Source of the DNA: CALMEC01 sp031372145
GTDB lineage: Bacteria > Actinomycetota > Thermoleophilia > Miltoncostaeales > Miltoncostaeaceae
DNA: 8,531 nucleotides
Reading direction: 5' to 3'
Assembly: GCA_031372145.1 (NCBI GenBank)
Contig: JANMKR010000193.1
Coordinates: 1-8,531, forward strand
A program made the position numbers and the translations under genes. Positions within the stretch are counted from its first letter, which is position 1. Each line of letters opens with the position of its first letter. Below are positions 1-6,635 of the stretch, piece after piece. Under the pieces are notes generated by a model. The model did no database searches, had not been told where the DNA came from, and saw nothing but the letters and a program-made list of their open reading frames with translations.

Positions 1-627
1 CGCACCCCGATCGCCGGACGTCACCCACACGCGATCGCCCGATGGCGCGAACACGACGTCGTGCGCCAAGAACGGCGCCGTGATCGTCCGGATCAGATGG
101 GGCTCGGTCGGGTCGGTGACGTTGACGATGGCGATGCGCTCCGCCTTGGTGCCAAGCGCGGTCCACAACCGGCTTCCCGTTGGGTCGACCGTCAGGTGAC
201 GGGTCTTTCCGCCGACAGACACCCGGGCCACGACACGCCCGCGCGGGACGTCGAGCACGACGATCTCCCCCAAACCGGAGTCCGAGACGAACGCGTGGCG
301 TCCATCCGGGTGCGCAGCCGTGTATCGCGGCTCATCGAAACGGCTCTGCACGCGGCGCCGCTCCAACGTCTGCGCGTCGATGAGTGTGATCCGCCCGAGT
401 TCGGTGTGCGCCACGACCGCCGCCCCTGCGACCACCTCGATGCTCCGTGGCCCGTCCGCGGTGCCAAGACGCTGCATGATCCGCCCGGTCGCCGCGTTGA
501 CCACCGCGACGTGGGCCTCGGTGTCGGCCGTGACCAACACCACCGGTGCCGCTGCGACAGCGGCGAGGGAACGCCGGACGCCGACCGCGCCGGCAGCCGC
601 GCTCACCAGGAATGCACGTCGGTTCAT
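1..627 (-). CDS. YVTN/YncE-like beta-propeller protein with Tat-type signal, partial (C-terminus off the left edge)
   Basis: The minus frame stays open from the ATG at 627 to the window edge, giving 209 codons. The N-terminus starts MNRRAFLVSAAAGAVG, a good twin-arginine export motif (R3-R4-x-F-L) followed by an Ala-rich segment with possible AxA cleavage sites near residues 22-27. A second RR pair at 18-19 interrupts the hydrophobic stretch. After it come repeated beta-propeller blades of about 40 residues. Each has a turn such as PDGRHAFVSD, PTGSRLWTA or PSGDRVWVTSG followed by a strand such as IVVLD or IAIVNV, typical of YVTN/YncE-like propellers. The product is probably an exported or surface-anchored propeller protein; ligand and partner are unknown. 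It lies 39 bases behind ppa on the same strand, so co-transcription is likely. No other start codon exists between this ATG and an in-frame stop at 667-669. The ribosome site is weak. Confidence 0.8.
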   Translation of the reverse strand, partial: MNRRAFLVSAAAGAVGVRRSLAAVAAAPVVLVTADTEAHVAVVNAATGRIMQRLGTADGPRSIEVVAGAAVVAHTELGRITLIDAQTLERRRVQSRFDEPRYTAAHPDGRHAFVSDSGLGEIVVLDVPRGRVVARVSVGGKTRHLTVDPTGSRLWTALGTKAERIAIVNVTDPTEPHLIRTITAPFLAHDVVFAPSGDRVWVTSGDRGA

Positions 628-666
628 GTGCTGACTACGCGCGACACATGGCCAGGCGTCCCACCG

Positions 667-1212
667 CTATGACGCCAGCTCACCCCGACGCAGCTTGCGG
701 TACAGCTCCAGAGACTCCCGGACGATCGCAATCGCCTCGTCGGCTCCGAGCGGCTCCTCGATGACGACTTCCTTGTGCTCCAGCACCTTGTAGTCCTGGA
801 AGAAGCGCATCATCTCGCGCAGCACGTGACCGGGAAGCTGGTCGTGGCGCGTGTACTCGTTGACGGCCGGGTCGTAGATGTTGACCGCGACGATCTTGTC
901 GTCGATGCCCTTGTCGTCGCGCATCCGCATGACGCCGATCGGGCGGGACATGACGATGCTGAGCGGCACCACCGGCTCCTGCCCCAGGACGAGCACGTCG
1001 AGCGGGTCGCCGTCGTCGCAGAACGTCCGAGGGATGAACCCATAGTTGGCCGGGTAGTGAACGGCGCTGTAGAGCACCCGGTCCAGCTTGAGCATTCCGA
1101 TCTCTTTGTCGAGCTCGTACTTGTTCTTGCTGCCCTTCGGCACCTCGATGACGACGGGGAACGCCTCGTCCACCTGTTCGTCGTCGATGTAGATGTCATG
1201 CCATGGGTGCAC
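667..1212 (-). CDS. ppa: Inorganic pyrophosphatase, family I
   Basis: Cytoplasmic soluble pyrophosphatase that hydrolyses PPi to two phosphates and so pulls DNA, RNA and aminoacyl-tRNA synthesis forward. With the GTG start at 1212 it is 181 residues, near the usual 160-180. Family I residues are in order: E23 and K29/K31 in the IEVPKGSKNKYE stretch, R45, Y57, the signature DGDPLDVLV with D67, D69 and D72, then D99, D104 and K106, and Y-K in FFQDYKVLEHK. They match the E. coli active-site set. The start at 1212 is preferred because GAGGAG sits 7 bases upstream. An upstream in-frame GTG at 1239 would add nine residues but lacks a ribosome site and overlaps the predicted transcription start. The HPWHDI start resembles a subgroup distinct from the shorter mycobacterial enzyme. 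It is transcribed divergently from the VOC gene and followed by the propeller gene. Confidence 0.95.
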   Translation of the reverse strand: MHPWHDIYIDDEQVDEAFPVVIEVPKGSKNKYELDKEIGMLKLDRVLYSAVHYPANYGFIPRTFCDDGDPLDVLVLGQEPVVPLSIVMSRPIGVMRMRDDKGIDDKIVAVNIYDPAVNEYTRHDQLPGHVLREMMRFFQDYKVLEHKEVVIEEPLGADEAIAIVRESLELYRKLRRGELAS

Positions 1213-1241
1213 GCGCGGGCTCCTCAGATCTGGGGCCACCC

Positions 1242-1247
1242 ATCCTA
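1242..1247 (-). promoter_or_regulatory. ppa: Possible -10 element of ppa (TAGGAT)
   Basis: Read on the minus strand, this hexamer fits the actinobacterial TANNNT -10 pattern. It would start transcription near 1235, leaving a leader of about 22 bases that carries the GAGGAG ribosome site before the GTG at 1212. The -35 is poor: the best candidate is TGAGCA at 17-base spacing. It lies in the short region between the divergent ppa and VOC genes. Confidence 0.35.
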
Positions 1248-1313
1248 GCGATGCACGTTTGGCATGCTCACGAGGCAGCTCCGCGCGCCGCGACGACCAC
1301 GATCGAGGGAATC

Positions 1314-1730
1314 ATGAGCACTGCCATCTCACGCAAGGTCTTCGTCAACCTCCCCGTCACGGATCTGAGCAGATCGATCGCGTTCTTCACCGAGCTGGGG
1401 TTCACATTCGACGAGCGGTTCACGGATGACGAGGCCACCTGCATGATCATCAGCGACGAGGCGTTCGTCATGTTGCTGGTTCAGGAGCGCTTCAAGGAAT
1501 TCACCACGAAAGCGGTGTGTGATGCCACGACGCACACCGAGGCGATCCTGGCCCTGACCGCAGACAGCCGGAACGAGGTCGACGTGTTCGCCGACACTGC
1601 CCTGGCGGCCGGTGGTCAGCCCGCCAACGAACCGATGGACATGGAGTTCATGTACGGGCGGAGCTTCTGCGACCCCGACGGGCACCTGTGGGAGGTCTTC
1701 TACATGGACCCCACCGCACTCGAAGAGTAG
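1314..1730 (+). CDS. VOC (glyoxalase/extradiol dioxygenase-fold) family protein
   Basis: A 138-residue protein of the vicinal-oxygen-chelate superfamily. It has two beta-alpha-beta-beta-beta halves: the first opens with KVFVNLPVTDLSRSIAFFTELGF (residues 8-30, in two parts KVFVNLPVTDLS and RSIAFFTELGF), and the second ends with CDPDGHLWEVFYMDP (119-133), where E127 sits at the usual metal-ligand position of the last strand. The first-strand position that often carries His or Gln is N12 here, so metal binding and catalysis cannot be assumed. Close relatives are common in bacteria as small uncharacterised glyoxalase-like proteins with the FMYG.F.D.DGH.WE pattern. The substrate is unknown. The ATG at 1314 is chosen over an upstream in-frame start because GAGGGA lies at 1305-1310 and the homologous fold begins at residue 7. 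It stands alone, divergent from ppa. Confidence 0.88.
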   Translation: MSTAISRKVFVNLPVTDLSRSIAFFTELGFTFDERFTDDEATCMIISDEAFVMLLVQERFKEFTTKAVCDATTHTEAILALTADSRNEVDVFADTALAAGGQPANEPMDMEFMYGRSFCDPDGHLWEVFYMDPTALEE

Positions 1731-1870
1731 CGACAGCGGCCAGGACCGTGCCGTGGCGGTTTCCGGGTCCGCTGGACTCGGTGCCTCTCGTGCAACCGGA
1801 GCGATGAGCTGACCGGACGCGACGCGCGCCTGCGAAAACGCGCGCGATTGTGCGAAGCTTCACCGGTCAT
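1731..1870. other. Intergenic region between VOC gene and tRNA-Pro
   Basis: No coding frame here looks real. An alternating CG tract (CGCGCGC near 1822-1829 and CGCGCGCG near 1839-1846) flanks a short loop with four A residues. It could fold as a GC hairpin that ends the VOC transcript, but there is no T run after it. I see no clear -35/-10 pair at the right distance for the tRNA. Confidence 0.3.
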
Positions 1871-1945
1871 CGGGGCGTAGCTCAGCTTGGTTAGAGTGCC
1901 GCGTTTGGGACGCGGAAGTCGCCGGTTCGAATCCGGCCGCCCCGA
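1871..1945 (+). tRNA. tRNA-Pro (anticodon TGG)
   Basis: A complete cloverleaf can be drawn by hand. The acceptor stem pairs CGGGGCG (1871-1877) with CGCCCCG (1938-1944), with discriminator A1945. The D-stem pairs GCTC (1880-1883) with GAGT (1894-1897). The anticodon stem CCGCG/CGCGG (1899-1903, 1911-1915) encloses the loop TTTGGGA, giving anticodon TGG at 1906-1908. The variable loop is AAGTC, and the T-arm is GCCGG-TTCGAAT-CCGGC (1921-1937). No CCA is encoded. UGG can read all four proline codons by wobble. The tRNA is followed 87 bases later by the OmpA-domain gene on the same strand. Confidence 0.96.
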
Positions 1946-1989
1946 TTCTGTCCGTGAGTGAGGTCGTGTGCCCCGGGATTCGGAACGCG

Positions 1990-1995
1990 TACGCT
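1990..1995 (+). promoter_or_regulatory. Possible -10 element of the DUF937/OmpA gene (TACGCT)
   Basis: The hexamer fits TANNNT and would place transcription start near 2002, leaving a leader of about 30 bases with the strong GGAGGAGG ribosome site at 2019-2026. No convincing -35 is present at 16-18 base spacing, so the call is weak. Read-through from the tRNA gene is an alternative. Confidence 0.25.
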
Positions 1996-2032
1996 TCGCC
2001 GGTCCCGTCGTCCCGCCCGGAGGAGGTTCGGC

Positions 2033-3637
2033 ATGTCCGAGTTCGTTGATCTGCTCAAGACGCTGCTCAACGACGACGCCCTGCAGGCGTTGGGGACGCG
2101 GTCCGGCCTTGACGGCGAGGAGGCTGCCACAGCCGTGGGCATCGGCCTGCCCACGCTGCTGGGCGGCCTGGCCGGTCACGCAACACAGCCGGACGGCGCA
2201 GACGAGCTGCTCGATCGCATCCGCGCGACCGATCGCGGCAAGAACCTGGACGAGACGCTGGGCGGGCTGCGCGCCAAGGACCCCGATCCGCAGGACGGTT
2301 CCGCGGAATTCGTCGACAGGATCCTGGGCGGTGGCGCGGCCGGAGGGATACTGGAGTCGCTCGCCGGACGCCTTGGGCTCGACAAGGGTGTCGTGGTCGG
2401 CCTGCTCGGCGCGCTCGTTCCGCTGGTGCTGGGTGCGCTCGGCAGGATTGGTGGCCTCGGTGGGCTCTCCTCCTCGCGCCTGCGCGGACTTCTGGACGAC
2501 GGGACGGTCGCGGCGGCGGACGCGACTCCGGATGGACGGGCCGGCATCGCGTCGTTGCTGGGCCCGTTCGGTGCTGCGCTCGCCCTCGGTGGCGCAGGTG
2601 CAACCGGTGCGGATGCTGCAACCGCGGAACCTGCTGAAGCACGCGAGGTCGCGGCCACGGTGACGACGTCAGCTTCGGAGACACCCCCAGCTGACGACCG
2701 GGACCACAGGGTCGGGGTTTTTCCGTGGTGGCTGCTCGCAGCAGCGGTGCTGGTCGCGGGTCTGATCATCGCGTTCGCGAATATGGGATCTGGCGACGAC
2801 AACGCCGGAGCCACCGCCCCCTCGACGGAGACGACCGCGACGACGACCAGCGGCACGGGCGGGAACGCTGGTGTCACCGATGCGACACCGGCGACGTTCC
2901 TGACCGCGCGTGCCGCCGGCGCAAGCGGGGTCGTCCTGGACGGGCCGGTCCCAGATGACACCACCAAGTCGGCATTGGCAGACGGCGCCACCACGGTGTT
3001 CGGTGCCGGCAACGTCGATGACCGGCTCCACGTGGACGCCGCTGCGGGTGGTCCGGCACCTGAGGCTGTCGAGGCGACGCTTGGAGCGCTGGCCAACGCT
3101 CCGCGCGGGTGGACTGCGATCTGGGGATCGCCGGACGTACTCACCCTCGTCGGTGAGGTTGCCTCGGCCGCCGACAAGACGGCAATCGTGGCTGCCGCCA
3201 CAGCGGCGTTCGCACCGGGCACGGTGGTCGACAAGCTGACGGTCGCCGCAGGATCAGCCGTTGCGACGGCTGGATCCAGCCCGGAGATCAATGCCATCAA
3301 TCAGGAGATCCGGCTGCGCGGTGTCAACTTCGTGACAGGCAGTGCGGACCTGACTCCGGCAAGCCGGGCCACACTCGACCGTATCGCGGCCATCCTGGCG
3401 AAGGCCACGGATGTGCGGGCCCAGGTGCAGGGCCACACCGACGACCAAGGCGACGCGGTCGCCAACCAGAGCCTGAGTCAACGCCGTGCACAATCCGTCG
3501 TCGCGTACCTGGTCGGCAAAGGCATCGCCCGCACCCGCCTGATTGCCCGAGGCTTCGGCGAGACTCAGCCGATCGCCCCGAACACCACCGACACCGGCCG
3601 GGCAAAGAACCGTCGGGTGGTGTTCCGCCGCCGCTAA
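2033..3637 (+). CDS. DUF937-TM-BON-OmpA membrane protein, probable peptidoglycan-binding
   Basis: A 534-residue protein with GGAGGAGG six bases before its ATG, which rules out the longer upstream frame start. Residues 1 to about 170 resemble the DUF937/YidB family: helical, Gly/Leu-rich, with a hydrophobic GVVVGLLGALVPLVLGALG segment. No N-terminal signal peptide is seen. A clear transmembrane helix spans about 231-249 (WWLLAAAVLVAGLIIAF), then a Thr/Ser/Gly-rich linker (about 258-287). Two BON-like segments follow (about 298-337 and 368-404, LDGPVPDD and LVGEVAS turns), as in mycobacterial OmpATb/ArfA. The C-terminus (about 431-534) is an OmpA domain with GHTDDQGD (467-474) and LSQRRAQSV (481-489). 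D470 and R485 sit where Pal/OmpA proteins bind diaminopimelate. Predicted topology is N-terminus in the cytoplasm and OmpA domain outside, anchored to the cell wall. The role is unproven; envelope integrity is a reasonable inference. Confidence 0.87.
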   Translation: MSEFVDLLKTLLNDDALQALGTRSGLDGEEAATAVGIGLPTLLGGLAGHATQPDGADELLDRIRATDRGKNLDETLGGLRAKDPDPQDGSAEFVDRILGGGAAGGILESLAGRLGLDKGVVVGLLGALVPLVLGALGRIGGLGGLSSSRLRGLLDDGTVAAADATPDGRAGIASLLGPFGAALALGGAGATGADAATAEPAEAREVAATVTTSASETPPADDRDHRVGVFPWWLLAAAVLVAGLIIAFANMGSGDDNAGATAPSTETTATTTSGTGGNAGVTDATPATFLTARAAGASGVVLDGPVPDDTTKSALADGATTVFGAGNVDDRLHVDAAAGGPAPEAVEATLGALANAPRGWTAIWGSPDVLTLVGEVASAADKTAIVAAATAAFAPGTVVDKLTVAAGSAVATAGSSPEINAINQEIRLRGVNFVTGSADLTPASRATLDRIAAILAKATDVRAQVQGHTDDQGDAVANQSLSQRRAQSVVAYLVGKGIARTRLIARGFGETQPIAPNTTDTGRAKNRRVVFRRR

Positions 3638-3830
3638 CCCACTGGTCGCTCCTGAGCGCGCGAAGCTTGGCCGACGGTCTCAGAACGACCCAGACGATCC
3701 TTGTGCAAATTGGTTAAGGGACGGTAAACCGTGTCTGACACCGGATCGCCCCAGAACCGTTTGCTCACGGGGATCTCGTTGTTCAAAATGACCCCTCACG
3801 ACGCTGGTATTGCCGAGGTAGGCTCCGCGC
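3638..3830. promoter_or_regulatory. Intergenic region upstream of the ligase, with small inverted repeats
   Basis: This is the longest truly empty stretch. It is less GC-rich than its surroundings from about 3700. It holds ACGGT-AA-ACCGT (3721-3732), a perfect 5-base inverted repeat, overlapping GTGT-CTG-ACAC (3731-3741). A possible promoter TTGCTC (3761-3766), 17 bases, CAAAAT (3784-3789) would start near 3796. No terminator with a T run is visible for the OmpA gene; only 4-base stems such as GGTC/GACC (3676-3690) are seen. No LexA-like GAAC-N4-GTTC site is present. Confidence 0.35.
3819..3824 (+). promoter_or_regulatory. Possible leaderless -10 element of the DNA ligase (TAGGCT)
   Basis: TAGGCT fits TANNNT and ends six bases before the ATG at 3831, so transcription would begin at or beside the start codon. 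A -35 match is lacking. The same bases could instead act as a poor ribosome site (GAGG at 3815-3818, 12 bases from the ATG), which is too distant to be convincing. The leaderless reading is therefore slightly preferred. Confidence 0.35.
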
Positions 3831-4775
3831 ATGTCGTTGCCGCTCGCACCGCCTCTTGCGCCGCAGCTGGCGCGCTCGGCGACGCAACTTCCGACGGGCG
3901 ACGGGTGGCTGTATGAGCCCAAGTTCGACGGGTTTCGGGCGATCGTGTTCGTCGATGGAGCTGACGTCATGATCCAGTCGCGGGGTGGCAAACCACTTGG
4001 CCGCTACTTTCCCGAGCTGCGGTTTCCCGACGGGAGCTACGTGCTGGACGGCGAGATCGTCATCCGCAACCAGAACGGGCACGACGATTTCGAGGCGCTT
4101 CAGAGCCGCATTCATCCCGCCGCATCCCGGGTCGCACTCCTGGCGGAGGAGATCCCCGCGACCTACCTTGCGTTCGATCTGCTGGCGATCGACGGAGCGT
4201 CGCTCATGTCGCAGCCATTCGCCACGCGCAGACAGCGCCTGCAGGAGATCGCGCGCGCGCCGGTCGAACTGAGCCCGCTGGTGCAGACGGCGGCCGAGGC
4301 AGCCGGCTGGCTCCACACGGCCGAAGGTGTGATCGCCAAGGACCGCGACGCGCCCTATCTGCCCGGTGAGCGACGCGGAATGGTCAAGATCAAACGGATC
4401 CGGACGATTGATTGTGTGGTCATGGGTTGGCGCCCCGGCAAGCTCGAAGGGACCCTCGGCTCGCTCATCCTGGGCTGCTACGAGGCGGACGGCCGGCTGC
4501 GCGTGGTCGGCCACAGTTCTGGCTTCAGCGCGAAGGAGAAACGAGAACTCCCGGCGTTCCTGGCACCGTATGCGACCGGGGAGCGCGGCTCCGCCGAACC
4601 CAGCCGGTGGAGTGCCGACCGCGAGCTGCAATGGATCGGGCTGCGCCCCGAGTTGGTGGTCGAGATCAGCTTCGACCACACGAGCGGCGGACGCATCCGC
4701 CACGGCGCCAAGACGTTGCGGTTTCGCGACGACACGGCCCCGACGGCATGCACCGTCGACCAGCTGGAGCGCTGA
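3831..4775 (+). CDS. ligC: ATP-dependent DNA ligase, LigC type
   Basis: A 314-residue ligase that seals 3'-OH/5'-phosphate nicks using ATP through a lysyl-AMP intermediate. Nucleotidyltransferase motifs are complete: motif I EPKFDGFR with catalytic K31, motif III LDGEIVI with E75, motif IIIa YLAFDLL (112-118), motif IV EGVIAK (165-170), and motif V MVKIKRIR with K186 and K188. The OB-fold follows from about 190 to the end, with RFRDD near 297-301 in the motif VI area. There is no polymerase, phosphoesterase, zinc or BRCT domain, so it is not LigD or NAD-dependent LigA. It is somewhat shorter than mycobacterial LigC (about 350) because a loop in the OB-fold is reduced. It is paired with the methyltransferase gene (2-base gap) and faces the primase-polymerase gene. 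Mycobacterial LigC works with Prim-PolC in excision repair; the same role here is inference. LigC and LigB assignments cannot be separated for certain by eye. Confidence 0.9.
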   Translation: MSLPLAPPLAPQLARSATQLPTGDGWLYEPKFDGFRAIVFVDGADVMIQSRGGKPLGRYFPELRFPDGSYVLDGEIVIRNQNGHDDFEALQSRIHPAASRVALLAEEIPATYLAFDLLAIDGASLMSQPFATRRQRLQEIARAPVELSPLVQTAAEAAGWLHTAEGVIAKDRDAPYLPGERRGMVKIKRIRTIDCVVMGWRPGKLEGTLGSLILGCYEADGRLRVVGHSSGFSAKEKRELPAFLAPYATGERGSAEPSRWSADRELQWIGLRPELVVEISFDHTSGGRIRHGAKTLRFRDDTAPTACTVDQLER

Positions 4776-4777
4776 CG

Positions 4778-5578
4778 ATGGACGACTGGCGCGAGACCAA
4801 CCGCGCGTGGTGGGACGAACGCACTCCACACCACGTGACGAGCGCGTTCTACGACATTGACGGCTTCCGCGCCGGCAGATCGGCCCTGCTCGACTTCGAG
4901 ACCGGTGAGCTGGGGGACGTCACCGGCCGCGACCTGGCGCACTTGCAATGCCACTTCGGCCTGGAGTCGATGAGCTGGGCACGGCTCGGTGCACGGGTCA
5001 CGGGCTTGGACTTCTCGCAACCGGCGGTCGATGCGGCCAACGCGCTGGCGAGCGAACTCAGCTTGGACGCGGCGTTCGTGGTCAGCGACGCATACGACGC
5101 ACCCCAGACCTTGGGTCGCGCGTTCGACATCGTCTACGTCAGCCTGGGAGCACTCTGTTGGCTGCCGGACATCCCCAGGTGGGCGCAGGTGGTTCGCGAC
5201 TTGTTGCGCCCCGGCGGCGTTCTCTACATGGTCGAGACACACCCCATGAGCGACGTCCTCGGCGACGAGGACTTGGTCGCCAGGTACCCATATTTTCACG
5301 ATGCGCCCATCCGCTTCGACTCGCCTGGCACCTACGCGATGCCGGAAGGAGCGGCGTTCGCGACCAACACGACCTTGACGTGGATCCATCCTCTCAGCCG
5401 CGTGATCGGCGCGTTGCTCGAAGCGGGGCTCACCCTCGAGCTGTTCTCCGAGCACCCCTACACCGTGTTCGGCCGCTGGCCGTTCGTGACCCGCGACGAT
5501 CGCGGTCGCTACTGGTTGCCCGACGACGTGCCGACACTGCCGCTCATGTACTCATTGCGCGCCCGGCGCAGCTACTAG
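4778..5578 (+). CDS. Class I SAM-dependent methyltransferase
   Basis: A 266-residue Rossmann-fold methyltransferase. The SAM-binding region is motif I LAHLQCHFGLES (53-64), a variant of the usual D-x-G-x-G-x-G in which only G61 remains recognisable. Next come the acidic end of strand 2 at VTGLDFS (D78), motif IV-like FDIVYVSLGALCWLPD (116 on) and motif VI-like LLRPGGVLY (142-150). The N-terminus NRAWWDERTPHH is typical of a widespread, uncharacterised methyltransferase group that shares the HLQCHFG form, so the motif I change is a family trait rather than decay. Substrate unknown. The ATG at 4778 lies 2 bases after the ligase stop, with GGAG eight bases upstream inside the ligase gene, so the two are translated from one message. 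Whether it acts on DNA, protein or a small molecule cannot be told. It ends 14 bases before the convergent polymerase gene. Confidence 0.88.
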   Translation: MDDWRETNRAWWDERTPHHVTSAFYDIDGFRAGRSALLDFETGELGDVTGRDLAHLQCHFGLESMSWARLGARVTGLDFSQPAVDAANALASELSLDAAFVVSDAYDAPQTLGRAFDIVYVSLGALCWLPDIPRWAQVVRDLLRPGGVLYMVETHPMSDVLGDEDLVARYPYFHDAPIRFDSPGTYAMPEGAAFATNTTLTWIHPLSRVIGALLEAGLTLELFSEHPYTVFGRWPFVTRDDRGRYWLPDDVPTLPLMYSLRARRSY

Positions 5579-5592
5579 GGACCACGCAGAAA

Positions 5593-6630
5593 CTACGGCG
5601 CGGCCCCTTCGCCGGACCGCTCGTCCTCGTCCGGCCGCGCTCGACTGGGCTGGACGCGCTTCGGCTCACCGCGTTGCTTGCGAAAGTGCGGCGGCCACGG
5701 GGCGTCACCCAGGCCTCCGGCCTCGTCTCGTGCAGCCATCGCGAGCAGCTGATCGAGTGACCCCGCGTGGGCATCGATGTGTGCCGAGGGATCCCCAACC
5801 TCGGCCACCCGCTTCGGCACCGTGTCGATTCGCAGGTCATCCGGCTCGACGTCGGCCACCTCGTCCCAACGCAGCGGACACGAGACCCGGGCGTTCGGCA
5901 CCGGTCGCACCGAGTAGGCGGACGCGACCGTGCGGTCCCGGGCATTCTGGTTGTAGTCGACGAACACTCCGTGGCGTTCCTCCTTCCACCATTTGCTGGT
6001 GGCCAGATCAGGAACCCGCCGCTCGACCTCGCGAGCAAGCGCCAGCGCGGCGCGGCGCACCTCGGTGAAGTCGTGCTGCGGCTGGACACGAACGTTGATG
6101 TGGATGCCCCGCGAACCGGACGTCTTGGGAAACCCCACCAGGCCGTGGTCGGTCAGCACCTCCCCGACGGTCAACGCGACACGACGCACCCAGTCCCACG
6201 GCACATCCGGTTGCGGATCCAGATCGACGCGAAGCTCATCCGGTCGGTCCAAGTCGGCGCGACGCACGGGCCACGGGTTGAAGTCGATGACGCCCAGGTT
6301 GACCGCCCAGATCAGGTGGGCCGCGTCGTTGGGACACAGCTCCGTTGCGGTGCGCCCGCTCGGAAAGCTGACCGTTGCCGTCTCGAGCCACTCCGGCGCA
6401 CCCTTGGGCACGCGCTTCTGGAAGAACGGCTCCCCCGCCGCCCCATCGACGTAGCGTTTCATGACGGTGGGCCGCTCACGGAGGTGGATGAGCGCGGCGT
6501 CCGCCACGGCCAGGTAGTACTCGACGAGTCCCAGCTTGGTGACCCCGATCTCCGGGAAGAACACCTTGTCGGGGTTCGACAGGCGCACCTCGCGGCCGGT
6601 CACCTCGAGCATGAGGTACTCGGTGGCCAT
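5593..6630 (-). CDS. Stand-alone LigD-type primase-polymerase (PolDom / Prim-PolC class)
   Basis: A 345-residue archaeo-eukaryotic primase-superfamily polymerase, the size of stand-alone mycobacterial Prim-PolC and of the polymerase domain of LigD. Family parts are in order: LSNPDKVFFPE (17-27), the 5'-phosphate-binding region including KRYVDG and FFQKR (58-73), the metal motif VDLDP with D136 and D138, SGSRGIHINV (171-180), and the third acidic residue D225 in VFVDYNQNARDRT. All three catalytic aspartates are present. The tail PWPPHFRKQRGEPKRVQPSRA is usual for the family, followed by a charged end. Such enzymes fill short gaps, often preferring ribonucleotides, and can extend imperfect ends. 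No ligase or phosphoesterase domain is fused. The ATG at 6630 follows the gltX stop by five bases and is the start at which family similarity begins. A longer in-frame start at 6708 would overlap gltX and is unlikely. Confidence 0.92.
   Translation of the reverse strand: MATEYLMLEVTGREVRLSNPDKVFFPEIGVTKLGLVEYYLAVADAALIHLRERPTVMKRYVDGAAGEPFFQKRVPKGAPEWLETATVSFPSGRTATELCPNDAAHLIWAVNLGVIDFNPWPVRRADLDRPDELRVDLDPQPDVPWDWVRRVALTVGEVLTDHGLVGFPKTSGSRGIHINVRVQPQHDFTEVRRAALALAREVERRVPDLATSKWWKEERHGVFVDYNQNARDRTVASAYSVRPVPNARVSCPLRWDEVADVEPDDLRIDTVPKRVAEVGDPSAHIDAHAGSLDQLLAMAARDEAGGLGDAPWPPHFRKQRGEPKRVQPSRARPDEDERSGEGAAP
5611..5635. terminator. Possible bidirectional hairpin between convergent genes
   Basis: GCCGGAC (5611-5617) and GTCCGGC (5629-5635) form a perfect 7-base-pair stem with an 11-base loop. 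It starts 33 bases after the methyltransferase stop and lies inside the last codons of the polymerase gene. There is no T run on either side, so it would be a GC-only actinobacterial-style terminator at best. Confidence 0.3.
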
Positions 6631-6635
6631 GGTCC

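Noticed and set aside
1871..1945. tRNA-Pro as an integration site of a mobile element
   Set aside because: No repeat of the tRNA 3' end, no integrase, and only housekeeping-type genes on both sides.
1958..2032. Earlier start of the DUF937/OmpA gene
   Set aside because: It begins just after the tRNA, lacks a ribosome site, and the ATG at 2033 has a strong GGAGGAGG six bases upstream.
2176..3300. 374-codon minus-strand frame opposite the OmpA-domain gene
   Set aside because: Low-complexity Ala/Ser/Pro product, typical of antisense reading of Ala/Gly-rich codons; the plus-strand protein has clear domains.
3783..4829. Long open frame of 348 codons on the minus strand opposite the ligase
   Set aside because: It is the antisense shadow of a GC-rich gene whose plus-strand product has all ligase motifs. 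The antisense product is Arg-rich with no recognisable domain.
3831..6630. Bacterial non-homologous end-joining operon
   Set aside because: Ligase and polymerase are separate, convergent genes, and neither Ku nor the phosphoesterase domain is in the window. End joining cannot be claimed from what is visible.
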